From: Cohaesibacter celericrescens
GTDB lineage: Bacteria > Pseudomonadota > Alphaproteobacteria > Rhizobiales > Cohaesibacteraceae
Reading direction: 5' to 3'
Length of the DNA: 64,000 bases
Assembly: GCF_002866925.1 (NCBI RefSeq)
Contig: NZ_PKUQ01000054.1
Coordinates: 62,001 to 126,000 of the forward strand
Part shown: positions 1-8,049 of the stretch, piece after piece
Layout of the letters: the number at the start of each line of letters is the position of its first letter
How positions within the stretch are numbered: position 1 is the stretch's first letter
The notes under the pieces: model-generated
Seen by the model: only the letters and a program-made list of their open reading frames with translations
The model's database searches: none
Told to the model about the DNA's origin: nothing
Made by a program: the position numbers and the translations under genes

Positions 1-1015
1 CCGTGAATAACGCCACAACATCATGCTCGGCAATCACACGCCAGAATGTACCTGCATCAGGCGTACCCACAGGCTTGCCTTCAAACAACAGTGTGGTCGC
101 ACCATGCACTAACGGTGCATAGACGATATAGGAATGGCCAACCACCCACCCCACGTCAGATGCGGCCCAAAAAACCTCGCCGGGTTTAATGTCGTAGACA
201 TTCTCCATGCTCCATTCCAAAGCGACCATATGGCCACCATTGTCACGAACCACACCCTTGGGTTGACCGGTGGTACCTGACGTATACAAAATATAGAGGG
301 GATCCGTCGCCAAGACCGGCGTGCAAGGCACTTCGCGACCAGCAGCAATAGCACTGGCAACAGCGGCACCGTAATCAACGTCACGGCCTTCGATCAGATC
401 ACAATGCAACTGTTCGCGTTGATAGACAATGCAAGCACTAGGCTTATGGGTCGCCAACGCCATGGCTTCGTCCAACAAGGGCTTGTAGGCAATGGTCCGG
501 TTAGGCTCAATGCCGCAAGATGCTGAAATAATAGCCTTAGGCTTGGCGTCGTTCAGGCGGGTGGCAAGCTCATTGGCAGCAAACCCTCCAAAAACCACCG
601 AATGAATAGCCCCAATCCGGGCACATGCTAGCATAGCAAATGCAGCCTGAGGAATCATCGGCATATAAATGACTACCCGGTCACCTTTCACCACCCCCCT
701 ATCCACAAGCACGGCAGCAAGAGCTTGAACTTGCGTTTTCACGTCAGCATACGAGAAGGTTTCTTTGCTATCTGTAATCGGGCTATCATAGATAATAGCG
801 GCCTGATCTCCACGACCAGCATCAACATGACGGTCTAGGGCATTGAAACAAGTGTTGCACTCGGCCCCCGAGAACCAGCGACCATAAACACCAGCGTCCG
901 CATCGAAGATTTTATCCGCGGGTTTGAACCAATCGATCTTCTCAGCAGCCGCGGCCCAAAAACCTTCTGGATCCTGCTTCCATCCTTCATAGACTTTTCT
1001 ATATTCGGCGCTCAT
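1..1015 (-). CDS. prpE: Propionate--CoA ligase (PrpE-like), C-terminus cut by window edge
   Basis: N-terminal part (about 338 residues) of an acetyl/propionyl-CoA synthetase that activates a short-chain acid through an acyl-AMP intermediate. It begins MSAEYRKVYEGW at position 1015 and runs off the left edge without a stop. Visible marks are the phosphate-binding motif YTSGTTGQPKGVV and the block SVVFGGFAANELATR followed by ASCGIEPNR. The latter is typical of PrpE/ACSS3 enzymes rather than AcsA, so propionate is the more likely substrate, though acetate cannot be excluded without the missing C-terminal domain. It is transcribed away from the TauE/SafE gene across a 163 bp divergent gap. I see no frame interruption in the part present. 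Confidence 0.85.
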   Translation of the reverse strand, partial: MSAEYRKVYEGWKQDPEGFWAAAAEKIDWFKPADKIFDADAGVYGRWFSGAECNTCFNALDRHVDAGRGDQAAIIYDSPITDSKETFSYADVKTQVQALAAVLVDRGVVKGDRVVIYMPMIPQAAFAMLACARIGAIHSVVFGGFAANELATRLNDAKPKAIISASCGIEPNRTIAYKPLLDEAMALATHKPSACIVYQREQLHCDLIEGRDVDYGAAVASAIAAGREVPCTPVLATDPLYILYTSGTTGQPKGVVRDNGGHMVALEWSMENVYDIKPGEVFWAASDVGWVVGHSYIVYAPLVHGATTLLFEGKPVGTPDAGTFWRVIAEHDVVALFT

Positions 1016-1178
1016 CAATGCCTCCCAGCGATTGTCGGTTTCCGCTTATGAATACCGCGTCAAACCGCCTCAGGTCTATTCGGCAAAAGGGGAAGGCAGG
1101 ACAGATTTTCTTTGACTTTTTGCTGCAACCGAACGGATAAAGCGCACAACGCATTTTTTCCCACCCGAAAGCCACGGT

Positions 1179-1934
1179 ATGATCACTGATTCGCTCTTCT
1201 ATTTTGCCGCTGTTCCGGCAGTCATCCTCGTTGGGCTGTCAAAAGGCGGTTTTGGCGGCCCCTTAGCCATGCTGGGTGTGCCTATTATGGCTCTTGTGAT
1301 ATCACCGGTACAAGCCGCAGCGATCTTTCTGCCCATTCTGGTCATTATGGACATGGTGGGACTATATTCTTATCGCGGCAAAGCCAATTGGCCGGTTCTC
1401 AGAGGCATCTTGCCTTATGCCATGCTAGGCATTGGTGCTGGCTGGTACATGGCCGATCAAGTGGATGAAGAGATTATCCGCTTGATGGTCGGAGTGGTCG
1501 CCCTTGCTTTTGTCGCAGATTACATCTGGCGGGTTGTGCGCAAAAAACCGGTTGCAGCACGCGGATCCCTATCCGGAGTCATTTGGGGCTCGATTGCAGG
1601 CTTCACCAGTTTCGTCGCCCATGCGGGTGGCCCGCCTTATCAAATCCACACCCTTCCAATGGGCATGCATCGTGTGACCTTTGTTGCAACATCTGTTTAT
1701 TTTTTCTCCATCGTCAATGCCGTAAAACTGATTCCCTATTTTGCACTGGGCCAATTCTCAACCCAGAATCTAACCACAACGCTTGTCCTACTGCCGATCG
1801 CTCCGCTGGCAACATTGCTCGGCATTTATCTGGTCAAACGCATCAGTCAGACCTTCTTTTATCGCCTTACCTATTTGGGTATGTTCCTATTGGCATTAAA
1901 GCTGTGCGCTGACAGCCTGCCCGCACTGCTGTAA
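1179..1934 (+). CDS. TauE/SafE family membrane permease
   Basis: A 251-residue inner-membrane protein made almost entirely of hydrophobic helices, the usual size for the TauE/SafE family of putative sulfite or organosulfonate exporters. The family glycine-rich start (LVGLSKGGFGGPLAMLGVP) and the second repeat with a histidine and paired prolines (FVAHAGGPPYQIHTLP) are both present. No strong ribosome binding site precedes the ATG. It lies divergent from the propionyl-CoA ligase and about 165 bp ahead of an acyl-CoA synthetase on the same strand, with no sulfur genes nearby. The transported anion is therefore unknown. The family call is secure; the substrate is not. Confidence 0.85.
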   Translation: MITDSLFYFAAVPAVILVGLSKGGFGGPLAMLGVPIMALVISPVQAAAIFLPILVIMDMVGLYSYRGKANWPVLRGILPYAMLGIGAGWYMADQVDEEIIRLMVGVVALAFVADYIWRVVRKKPVAARGSLSGVIWGSIAGFTSFVAHAGGPPYQIHTLPMGMHRVTFVATSVYFFSIVNAVKLIPYFALGQFSTQNLTTTLVLLPIAPLATLLGIYLVKRISQTFFYRLTYLGMFLLALKLCADSLPALL

Positions 1935-2100
1935 CAAAATCACGCAAAAAACCAAATTACCAATTGACGAAAGGTTCAGCTTGGCAATCATGGTATCAAG
2001 GGAAACACTTACCCAGACAGAAATTCCAGAAATGGCCGGAGCTGGCAAAGCAGACACAATCGGCAAAAGGCTTCAGTAATAGGAATGAGGAAAAGGCATA

Positions 2101-3729
2101 ATGACCAATACTCCGTTTTCAACACATCTGGATCAGAATCCGGCCAATTATGTTCCTCTTTCCCCCATCACATTTCTGGAACGCGCAGCCACCACACACC
2201 CGGACCGGACCGCCTGGGTCCATGGCCAAGATCGCAAATCCTATCGAGACTTTTATGCCCGATGCCGCCAGCTGGGATCAGCACTCAGTCAGCGCGGACT
2301 GGGTCATAGTGATGTAGTTTCGGTTATGCTGCCAAACGTGCCTGCAATGCTGGAGGTCCATTACGGCGTGCCGATGATCGGGGCCGTAATCCATTCCATC
2401 AACACCCGTCTGGATCCGGCGATCATCGCCTTCCAGCTTGAACATGCCCAAAGCAAGCTGGTCATCATCGACACCGAATTTTCCGAGGTAATGAAAGAAG
2501 CCCTCGCCTTGGCTGACATCGATCCGGTGGTTGTGCAATATGAAGATCCGCAATTCACTCAGAACGGCCCCTATATTGGCGAGCTGGAATATGAGAATTT
2601 GCTGGATGAAGGAAATGCCGATTTCCAGTGGCCCGGTGTACCTGATGAATGGGATGCCATTGCTCTTAATTACACGTCAGGCACCACAGGGGACCCCAAG
2701 GGCGTGGTTTACCACCATCGCGGTGCTTATCTGATGGGGTATGCCAACATCATTTCAGCCAATCTGTCCAGACATCCGGTCTACCTCTGGACCTTACCAA
2801 TGTTTCATTGCAATGGCTGGTGTTTCCCGTGGTCTATATCCGTTGTAGCGGGCACCCATGTCTGCTTGCGTTCGGTGCGAGCCAAACCGATCTATGACGC
2901 CATGGCTGATGAAGGCGTCACCCATCTGTGCGGTGCGCCTATTGTTATGTCAACGCTGCTCAGCGCCACAGAAGATGAAAAACGCGCCCTGCCTCATCAG
3001 GTGGACTTTATCACCGCGGCGGCCCCTCCACCCGAATCCATTCTTGCAGGCATGGCCAAGGCAGGGTTTCACGTCACTCATGTCTATGGATTAACCGAGA
3101 CCTACGGCCCGTCAGTGGTCAATGAGTGGAAATCAGAATGGGATGAGTTAAATTCGGCCCAACGCGCCGCCAAAAAAGCCCGCCAAGGCATTCGCTACCC
3201 AGCGCTGGAAGGCCTGACTGTGATGAACAGCAACACGATGACGCCTGTTCCCGCAGATGGCGACACCATTGGCGAGGTCATGTTCCGTGGCAACATTGTC
3301 ATGAAGGGCTACTTCAAAAACGAAGGCGCAACCAATCAAGCCTTCTACGATGGCTGGTTCCATTCTGGCGACCTCGCTGTACTGCACCCCGACGGCTATA
3401 TTCAGCTCAAAGACCGCTCAAAAGATATCATCATTTCAGGCGGAGAAAATATTTCCTCTATTGAGGTCGAGGACGCGTTATACAAGCATCCCGATGTCGA
3501 AGCGGCCGCAGTGGTTGCCAAACCCGATAACAAGTGGGGCGAAACCCCTTGCGCTTTTGTTGAGCTGTCTCAAGGACACGAAACCTCAAAAGAAGATTTA
3601 TTCAGCTGGTGCCGGGATCACCTCGCCCATTACAAAGTACCCAAAACAATCATTTTTGAAGACCTACCCAAGACCTCCACAGGGAAAATCCAAAAATATC
3701 TGCTGCGTAGAAAAGCAAAACATCTGTAG
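2101..3729 (+). CDS. AMP-binding acyl-CoA synthetase
   Basis: A 542-residue adenylate-forming ligase that converts a carboxylic acid, ATP and CoA into acyl-CoA. The motifs appear in order: SGTTGDPKGVVYHHRG near residue 195 (phosphate binding), YGLTETYGP near 330 (adenine pocket), GWFHSGDLA near 420 (ribose-binding aspartate), KDIIISGGENIS near 445 (hinge) and KTSTGKIQKY near the end with the catalytic lysine. The start is backed by GAGGAAAAG upstream. The N-terminus (NYVPLSPITFLERAA) and INTRLD block resemble the plant AAE1/butyrate-CoA ligase group and proteobacterial medium-chain or methylthiopropionate ligases. Chain length cannot be read from sequence. A strong terminator follows immediately, so it is probably expressed alone. 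Confidence 0.88.
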   Translation: MTNTPFSTHLDQNPANYVPLSPITFLERAATTHPDRTAWVHGQDRKSYRDFYARCRQLGSALSQRGLGHSDVVSVMLPNVPAMLEVHYGVPMIGAVIHSINTRLDPAIIAFQLEHAQSKLVIIDTEFSEVMKEALALADIDPVVVQYEDPQFTQNGPYIGELEYENLLDEGNADFQWPGVPDEWDAIALNYTSGTTGDPKGVVYHHRGAYLMGYANIISANLSRHPVYLWTLPMFHCNGWCFPWSISVVAGTHVCLRSVRAKPIYDAMADEGVTHLCGAPIVMSTLLSATEDEKRALPHQVDFITAAAPPPESILAGMAKAGFHVTHVYGLTETYGPSVVNEWKSEWDELNSAQRAAKKARQGIRYPALEGLTVMNSNTMTPVPADGDTIGEVMFRGNIVMKGYFKNEGATNQAFYDGWFHSGDLAVLHPDGYIQLKDRSKDIIISGGENISSIEVEDALYKHPDVEAAAVVAKPDNKWGETPCAFVELSQGHETSKEDLFSWCRDHLAHYKVPKTIIFEDLPKTSTGKIQKYLLRRKAKHL

Positions 3730-3747
3730 AATCGAAAACCTGCATAC

Positions 3748-3779
3748 AAAAAAGCCGCAGTCACATCCGCGGCTTTTTT
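3748..3779 (+). terminator. Rho-independent terminator after acyl-CoA synthetase
   Basis: Perfect 11-bp stem (AAAAAAGCCGC with GCGGCTTTTTT) around a 10-nt loop, ending in six T. It begins 18 bases after the synthetase stop. The A/T flanks make it work in both directions, so it also serves the DUF465 gene arriving from the right. Confidence 0.9.
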
Positions 3780-3799
3780 AACTGATTAGAGAGCGACGG

Positions 3800-3970
3800 T
3801 TAGCTCTCGGCCTTTAGCTGGGCAATTTCATCTCTTAATAGCAGTTTCTTTCGCTTCAATTCGGCTAAATCTAAGTCATCAACGGATGGATGGGCAAATT
3901 CCTCTTCGATCGTCTTATCCAGTTCATCATGCTTACGTTGCAGTTCCTGAATACGTGACTCTAACGACAT
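3800..3970 (-). CDS. YdcH/DUF465 family small protein
   Basis: A 56-residue charged helical protein starting MSLESRIQELQRKHDELD. The chosen ATG at 3970 sits behind a clear GGAGG; a longer in-frame extension to 4045 has no such site and no family similarity. The pattern of a helix, a short break (HPSVDDL) and a second Lys-rich helix (ELKRKKLLLRDEI) is that of DUF465, a family of short coiled-coil proteins common in Alphaproteobacteria with no settled function. A second member lies divergently at 4185, separated by an AT-rich gap of about 214 bp. Confidence 0.85.
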   Translation of the reverse strand: MSLESRIQELQRKHDELDKTIEEEFAHPSVDDLDLAELKRKKLLLRDEIAQLKAES

Positions 3971-4184
3971 ACAGACCTCCATTGGTACGATTGAAACACT
4001 TCGATTGTTGCACAAGTATTTCAGACTGTCGACAGGTTTTGACACTTCACCAACACACTGTTTATTTTATACAACCAAACATTCCACTTTGTTAAATGTC
4101 ATAAATGAAATAAATCTCAACTTGAAAATTACACGCATATAATATACTGAATTTGTTATCTTTTATCATACTGATTGCGGCACG

Positions 4185-4391
4185 ATGACTCCCAAGGAAG
4201 AAGAAGAAATCCGCGCCAAAATGGCACAGTTAAAGACGGAACATTCGGATCTCGACATCGCCATTCAAGCGATGGTTGAAAGACCGGGCGGCAATGCCTT
4301 GCCCATTCAGCGTATGAAGAAAAAGAAGTTGTCACTCAAGGACGACATACAGCGCCTAGAAAACCGGCTTTTTCCTGATATTATTGCCTGA
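4185..4391 (+). CDS. DUF465/YdcH-like small protein, second copy
   Basis: A 68-residue charged protein with two predicted helices and a central break (MVERPGGNALP), ending in the RMKKKKLSLKDDIQRLE helix. That helix matches the RKKLLLRDEI helix of the protein encoded at 3800-3970, so the two are probably paralogues now transcribed away from each other. The ribosome binding site is poor. Function unknown; a structural or regulatory coiled coil is an inference only. It sits about 170 bp before purE, which has its own ribosome binding site. Confidence 0.75.
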   Translation: MTPKEEEEIRAKMAQLKTEHSDLDIAIQAMVERPGGNALPIQRMKKKKLSLKDDIQRLENRLFPDIIA

Positions 4392-4561
4392 TAGCAACTC
4401 TCTTGGACCAATATGAGACGCTGCAACAGCGCTTCCGGAACGGCAACGAATGAGCACCAAATGCGCACATCTTAAAGCTTGTCCCATATATAAACTTCTC
4501 TATACTCCCCGACCTTACACAGATTATCACCAGCCGATAAAATCTCTGCCAAGGATCTATC

Positions 4562-5071
4562 ATGTCGCACTCCGGGCCATCCCCTCAGACTCCAGTCGCC
4601 ATTATCATGGGTAGCCAGTCGGACTGGCCCACCATGCGTCATGCCGCTGAGGTCCTAGACACCTTGGGTGTCGCTCATGAAGCCAGAATCATCTCTGCCC
4701 ACCGAACCCCGGATCGCATGGCTGATTTTGCTAAAGCAGCAAAAGCAGACGGATTTAAAGTCATCATTGCCGGCGCCGGAGGGGCAGCACACCTTCCTGG
4801 CATGACAGCAGCCATGACCCCCCTACCCGTTTTGGGTGTTCCGATTCAATCAAAAGCCTTGAGCGGACAGGACTCACTGTTGTCCATTGTTCAGATGCCC
4901 GCAGGTATTCCCGTCGGCACATTGGCCATTGGTCGCGCTGGCGCCGTAAATGCGGGGCTTTTGGCGGCGGCCATTTTAGCAACCACCGATGACGCCTTGG
5001 CAGAACGGCTAGATGCATGGCGCACGGCGCAATCAGATGCCATAGCACTGGCTCCGGTTGACCAAGATTAA
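4562..5071 (+). CDS. purE: N5-carboxyaminoimidazole ribonucleotide mutase PurE
   Basis: A 169-residue class I PurE that moves the carboxyl group of N5-CAIR to give CAIR in de novo purine synthesis. The hallmark GSQSDWPTM loop is near residue 17, followed by SAHRTPDRM and the glycine-rich [11 protein letters not shown] segment, which carry the active-site Ser, Asp and His. Length is normal for the family. AAGGA lies seven bases before the ATG. purK begins 24 bp after its stop, so the pair is one transcription unit, the common arrangement for the two-step bacterial route. Confidence 0.97.
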   Translation: MSHSGPSPQTPVAIIMGSQSDWPTMRHAAEVLDTLGVAHEARIISAHRTPDRMADFAKAAKADGFKVIIAGAGGAAHLPGMTAAMTPLPVLGVPIQSKALSGQDSLLSIVQMPAGIPVGTLAIGRAGAVNAGLLAAAILATTDDALAERLDAWRTAQSDAIALAPVDQD

Positions 5072-5095
5072 AAGCAAACACAAAGGCACTCAATC

Positions 5096-6178
5096 ATGCT
5101 GCAACCGGGCGATACTATCGGCATTCTTGGTGGCGGTCAGCTGGGCCGTATGATGGCACTGGCGGCGAGCCGGATTGGCCTCAAAAGCCACATCTATTGC
5201 CCAGACCCCAACAGCCCCGCTTTTGACGTAACGGCATTTCACACATGTGCCAGCTATGAAGACGAAGCAGCATTGGAAGCTTTTGCCCGATCAGTGCAGC
5301 GGGTCACTTATGAATTTGAAAATATTCCGGCTCCGACCGTTGAGTTTCTCAAAGCGCGCCTTCCTGTCCTTCCCGGCGACAATGTGCTCAAAACCTCACA
5401 GGATCGTCTGACAGAAAAGAACTTTTTCGCCTCAATCGACATCCCCACCGCGGGTTTCTACGACATTTCATCAGAACAGGACCTGCGCGATGGCGTTGCC
5501 AAACTGGGCCTACCTGCTCTGCTCAAAACCCGTCGCTTCGGGTATGATGGCAAAGGACAGGTTTTTCTCAAAAACGAAGCTGATTTGACAGGAGCGTTGG
5601 ACGCAATTGGCAATCAGCCAGCTATTCTGGAAGCCTTTGTTCCATTTGAACGCGAAATTTCAGTCATCGCCGCTCGCAATGAACAGGGACAGACCGTCTC
5701 TTATGATATCGCTGAAAATGTGCACAAAAACCAAATCCTTAAGACAACCACAGTCCCGGCTCACATTAGCCCCGAGGTAGCGGCTCAAGCCCGTCAGATT
5801 GGCGAAAAAGTTGCGCAGGCTCTTGACTATGTCGGCGTGCTGGCCGTTGAATTATTCCTGTTACCAGATAGCTTTGATCAACGCCTTGTCGCCAATGAAA
5901 TGGCGCCTCGGGTTCACAATTCTGGCCATTGGACAGAAAGCGCCTGCCTTGTCTCACAATTTGAACAGCATATCCGCGCGGTTGCGGGCTGGCCGCTGGG
6001 CGACACACGTCGGCATAGCGACGTTGTCATGACAAATTTGATCGGCGACGACATCAATGCTTGGCCCAAGCATCTCTCACATCCATCCAGTTCCTTGCAT
6101 TCGTATGGCAAATCGGAGACACGAGACGGCCGGAAAATGGGACATCTGAATCAAATATCACCGATAAAAGGCGATTAA
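5096..6178 (+). CDS. purK: N5-carboxyaminoimidazole ribonucleotide synthase PurK
   Basis: A 360-residue ATP-grasp enzyme that carboxylates AIR with bicarbonate and ATP to N5-CAIR, the substrate of the adjacent PurE. It opens with the nucleotide-fold GILGGGQLGRMMALAA, has the ATP-grasp centre LLKTRRFGYDGKGQ near residue 142, and ends the catalytic core with NEMAPRVHNSGHWT near residue 266. All three are diagnostic. The start is preceded by AAAGG. It follows purE by 24 bp. Downstream, before rpsU, is a leader-like region with a GC-rich hairpin (6250-6282) that could also end this transcript. Confidence 0.97.
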   Translation: MLQPGDTIGILGGGQLGRMMALAASRIGLKSHIYCPDPNSPAFDVTAFHTCASYEDEAALEAFARSVQRVTYEFENIPAPTVEFLKARLPVLPGDNVLKTSQDRLTEKNFFASIDIPTAGFYDISSEQDLRDGVAKLGLPALLKTRRFGYDGKGQVFLKNEADLTGALDAIGNQPAILEAFVPFEREISVIAARNEQGQTVSYDIAENVHKNQILKTTTVPAHISPEVAAQARQIGEKVAQALDYVGVLAVELFLLPDSFDQRLVANEMAPRVHNSGHWTESACLVSQFEQHIRAVAGWPLGDTRRHSDVVMTNLIGDDINAWPKHLSHPSSSLHSYGKSETRDGRKMGHLNQISPIKGD

Positions 6179-6249
6179 GCGCGGTTTTTAGTGATTTTTC
6201 ATCAAAAGCTCTTGCTTACATATAGACAAGCCATCAACCGTCTGTTAGA

Positions 6250-6282
6250 ACCGCCCAAACCTTCGGACACTGCCGAGGCGGT
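6250..6282 (+). promoter_or_regulatory. GC-rich hairpin between purK and rpsU (terminator or leader structure)
   Basis: ACCG and CCTTCGG on the left pair with CCGAGG and CGGT on the right, leaving one bulged T and a short internal loop; a GATTTTT run follows at 6288. It begins 71 bases after purK and ends 47 bases before rpsU. It could terminate purK or act in the rpsU leader. Sequence alone does not decide. Confidence 0.45.
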
Positions 6283-6329
6283 GGTCGATTTTTCGAAAAT
6301 CCACACATCACGAACTTAGGGATTGACGC

Positions 6330-6560
6330 GTGCAAGTACTCGTCCGCGATAACAATGTTGACCAAGCCTTGAAGGCGCTGAAAAAGAAACTCCAGCGTGA
6401 AGGCGTGTTCCGTGAAATGAAAATGCGGAACTTTTATGAAAAGCCATCTGAAAAGAAGGCTCGTGAAAAAGCAGAAGCCGTTCGTCGTGCTCGCAAGCTG
6501 GCTCGTAAAAAGCTGCAGCGCGAAGGCCTACTTCCTTCCAAACCACGTCCTGCTCGCTAA
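6330..6560 (+). CDS. rpsU: 30S ribosomal protein bS21
   Basis: A 76-residue very basic protein of the small ribosomal subunit that helps mRNA binding at the 3' end of 16S rRNA. It begins with GTG ([20 protein letters not shown]), the familiar bS21 N-terminus, followed by the [21 protein letters not shown] block and a basic tail with [10 protein letters not shown]. Length fits the alphaproteobacterial form. A weak AGGGA precedes the GTG. It stands alone between purK and a TPR lipoprotein, with unusual inverted repeats on both sides. Confidence 0.97.
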   Translation: MQVLVRDNNVDQALKALKKKLQREGVFREMKMRNFYEKPSEKKAREKAEAVRRARKLARKKLQREGLLPSKPRPAR

Positions 6561-6879
6561 GTTTTGCGAACAAGGTCCTTTGGAATGAATAGCGCAAACG
6601 GTTATGCAACAAGGTTTGGTGCCTGCTGATCAGGTCTCGCATGCGAGACCTGTTGTAAGTATGATGCAAACGCTTGTTCTTGTATCTAAGGCCCGATCAG
6701 GTTTTAATCTGATTGGTTATACTCCGAATCAGGTCTTCCAAGACTTTTCGGGGAGAACGTACGATTCGGCCAGAAATAGCGGGTAGTCGCCAAACTTTGA
6801 ACAGACTTTCCTGTCAAAAGTGGCACACCCCTATTGCTCAATTTGAGCGTAGTCAATTTCTGACGAGGTCTGTCAAAAA
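6561..6879. other. 319-bp gap with a 22-bp perfect palindrome and repeated ATCAGGT
   Basis: No convincing gene or known RNA. The gap holds a perfect palindrome at 6631-6652 (half-site CAGGTCTCGCA) and three copies of ATCAGGT at 6629, 6696 and 6728, the first overlapping the palindrome. The palindrome could fold as a nine-bp hairpin with a CATG loop but has no T run, so an operator is as likely as a terminator for rpsU. GAGGTC about ten bases before 6880 serves the next gene. Confidence 0.5.
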
Positions 6880-7722
6880 ATGCTCAGCAAGCGCCCTATC
6901 AAGCAGTTTCTTGCCATCACTTGTGTTTCTGTAACGCTCGCAGCGTGCCAGACGACAGGAATGGGTAATTCTTCTGACTTTGATCGAAATGCGGGTTCGG
7001 CTGACAACATCACCTCACTCAATCAGGTGATCGCACAGAATCCGAATGACGCGAATGCCTTTAACATTCGGGGCACGGCTTTTGGCCGTTCGGGACAGTT
7101 CAATCTCGCTATGCAGGATTACAATCGCGCTATTGCGCTTAATCCGCAATTCCATCAAGCTTTTGCCAACCGCGCCTTGATCCATAAAAAAATGGGAAAT
7201 CTACAAGCCGCAGTTGATGACTATAATCGGGCAATTGTTCTCAATCCCGGTTATGACGTAGCCTTGATCGGTCGCGGTGACATTTTCCGCAATGAAAATG
7301 ACCCCGCGCGCGCTATCTCGGACTATAACCAAGCAATTGTGGCCAAGACACGTGATCCGCGCGCCTATTATCATCGCGGTTTGATATTCCAGCAACAGCG
7401 CAATCACGATCAAGCAATTGAGGACTTTACTTTTGCCCTGAGTTTGGATGCTTCCAATACCGACGCATTCAGTTCACGCGGCATCAGCTATTTGGCTCAG
7501 AATGATATCAAAGGCGCGTTGGGTGATTTCTCCAATGCGGTCAGGATTGATCGAAGCAATTATCGGGCCTGGACCAATCAGGGCATCGCGCTGGAAAAAG
7601 TGGGCGACTACAGCAAGGCCTTCGATTCCTATTCCAGAGCCAAGGTTATAAATCCCAATTACAGTCCTGCTATCAATGGCATGAACCGTACGCGAAAGCT
7701 CAAAAATCAGAGCAAAGCGTAG
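6880..7722 (+). CDS. TPR-repeat lipoprotein
   Basis: A 280-residue exported lipoprotein. The signal sequence ends in the lipobox L20-A-A-C23, so the mature protein would be anchored by Cys23. From about residue 45 it consists of six or seven tandem 34-residue tetratricopeptide repeats, visible as AFNIRGTAFGRSGQFNLAMQDY, AFANRALIHKKMGNLQAAVDDY and so on, each ending in a DYNRAI-like turn. This resembles the NlpI-type periplasmic scaffolds, which bring peptidoglycan hydrolases and proteases together; that role is an inference. GAGG precedes the ATG. A strong terminator follows about 30 bases after the stop. Confidence 0.88.
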   Translation: MLSKRPIKQFLAITCVSVTLAACQTTGMGNSSDFDRNAGSADNITSLNQVIAQNPNDANAFNIRGTAFGRSGQFNLAMQDYNRAIALNPQFHQAFANRALIHKKMGNLQAAVDDYNRAIVLNPGYDVALIGRGDIFRNENDPARAISDYNQAIVAKTRDPRAYYHRGLIFQQQRNHDQAIEDFTFALSLDASNTDAFSSRGISYLAQNDIKGALGDFSNAVRIDRSNYRAWTNQGIALEKVGDYSKAFDSYSRAKVINPNYSPAINGMNRTRKLKNQSKA

Positions 7723-7751
7723 GAACCAATCATCGCTGTATCACCGGAATC

Positions 7752-7779
7752 AAAAAGCACGCCCTTGAGCGTGCTTTTT
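7752..7779 (+). terminator. Bidirectional terminator between TPR lipoprotein and oxidase subunit IV
   Basis: Perfect 11-bp stem AAAAAGCACGC / GCGTGCTTTTT with a six-base loop, between two converging genes. Confidence 0.9.
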
Positions 7780-7812
7780 CACTATTGCCTTGCTTATGCT
7801 GAGCCAACTTGA

Positions 7813-7947
7813 TCAGAGCAATGTGATTGCCATGAAAACAAGAACTACAATCCCTACAATGGTGCCGTATTTGAACATTGCGATGAAACGATCATAGGTT
7901 TTGTTGTGTTCGTCATAGTCCATGACTGGATTGAGTTTGTCCGCCAT
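7813..7947 (-). CDS. aa3-type cytochrome c oxidase subunit IV
   Basis: A 44-residue protein. Reading from ATG at 7947 gives MADKLNPVMDYDEHNKTYDRF and then one hydrophobic helix (YGTIVGIVVLVFMAITLL) to the TGA at 7813. The acidic DYDEHxxTY segment before a single transmembrane helix is the signature of the small alphaproteobacterial subunit IV, which packs against the aa3 oxidase core in the inner membrane. An ideal GGAGGAGG lies just upstream. It is far from any other oxidase gene in the window, which is usual for this subunit. Confidence 0.88.
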   Translation of the reverse strand: MADKLNPVMDYDEHNKTYDRFIAMFKYGTIVGIVVLVFMAITLL

Positions 7948-8049
7948 TTATATCCTCCTCCAGCATCCCGCTGGGCCGATAGGTAATTTGTCTGCGGCAA
8001 CATAGCGCATCAAACATCATGGTGCAATTAGTAGCTTAGCTGCATTGTC

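Noticed and set aside
6821-6838. TGGCAC followed by TTGC upstream of the TPR lipoprotein, like a sigma54 promoter
   Set aside because: The GG to GC spacing is two bases too long for sigma54, which tolerates little change.
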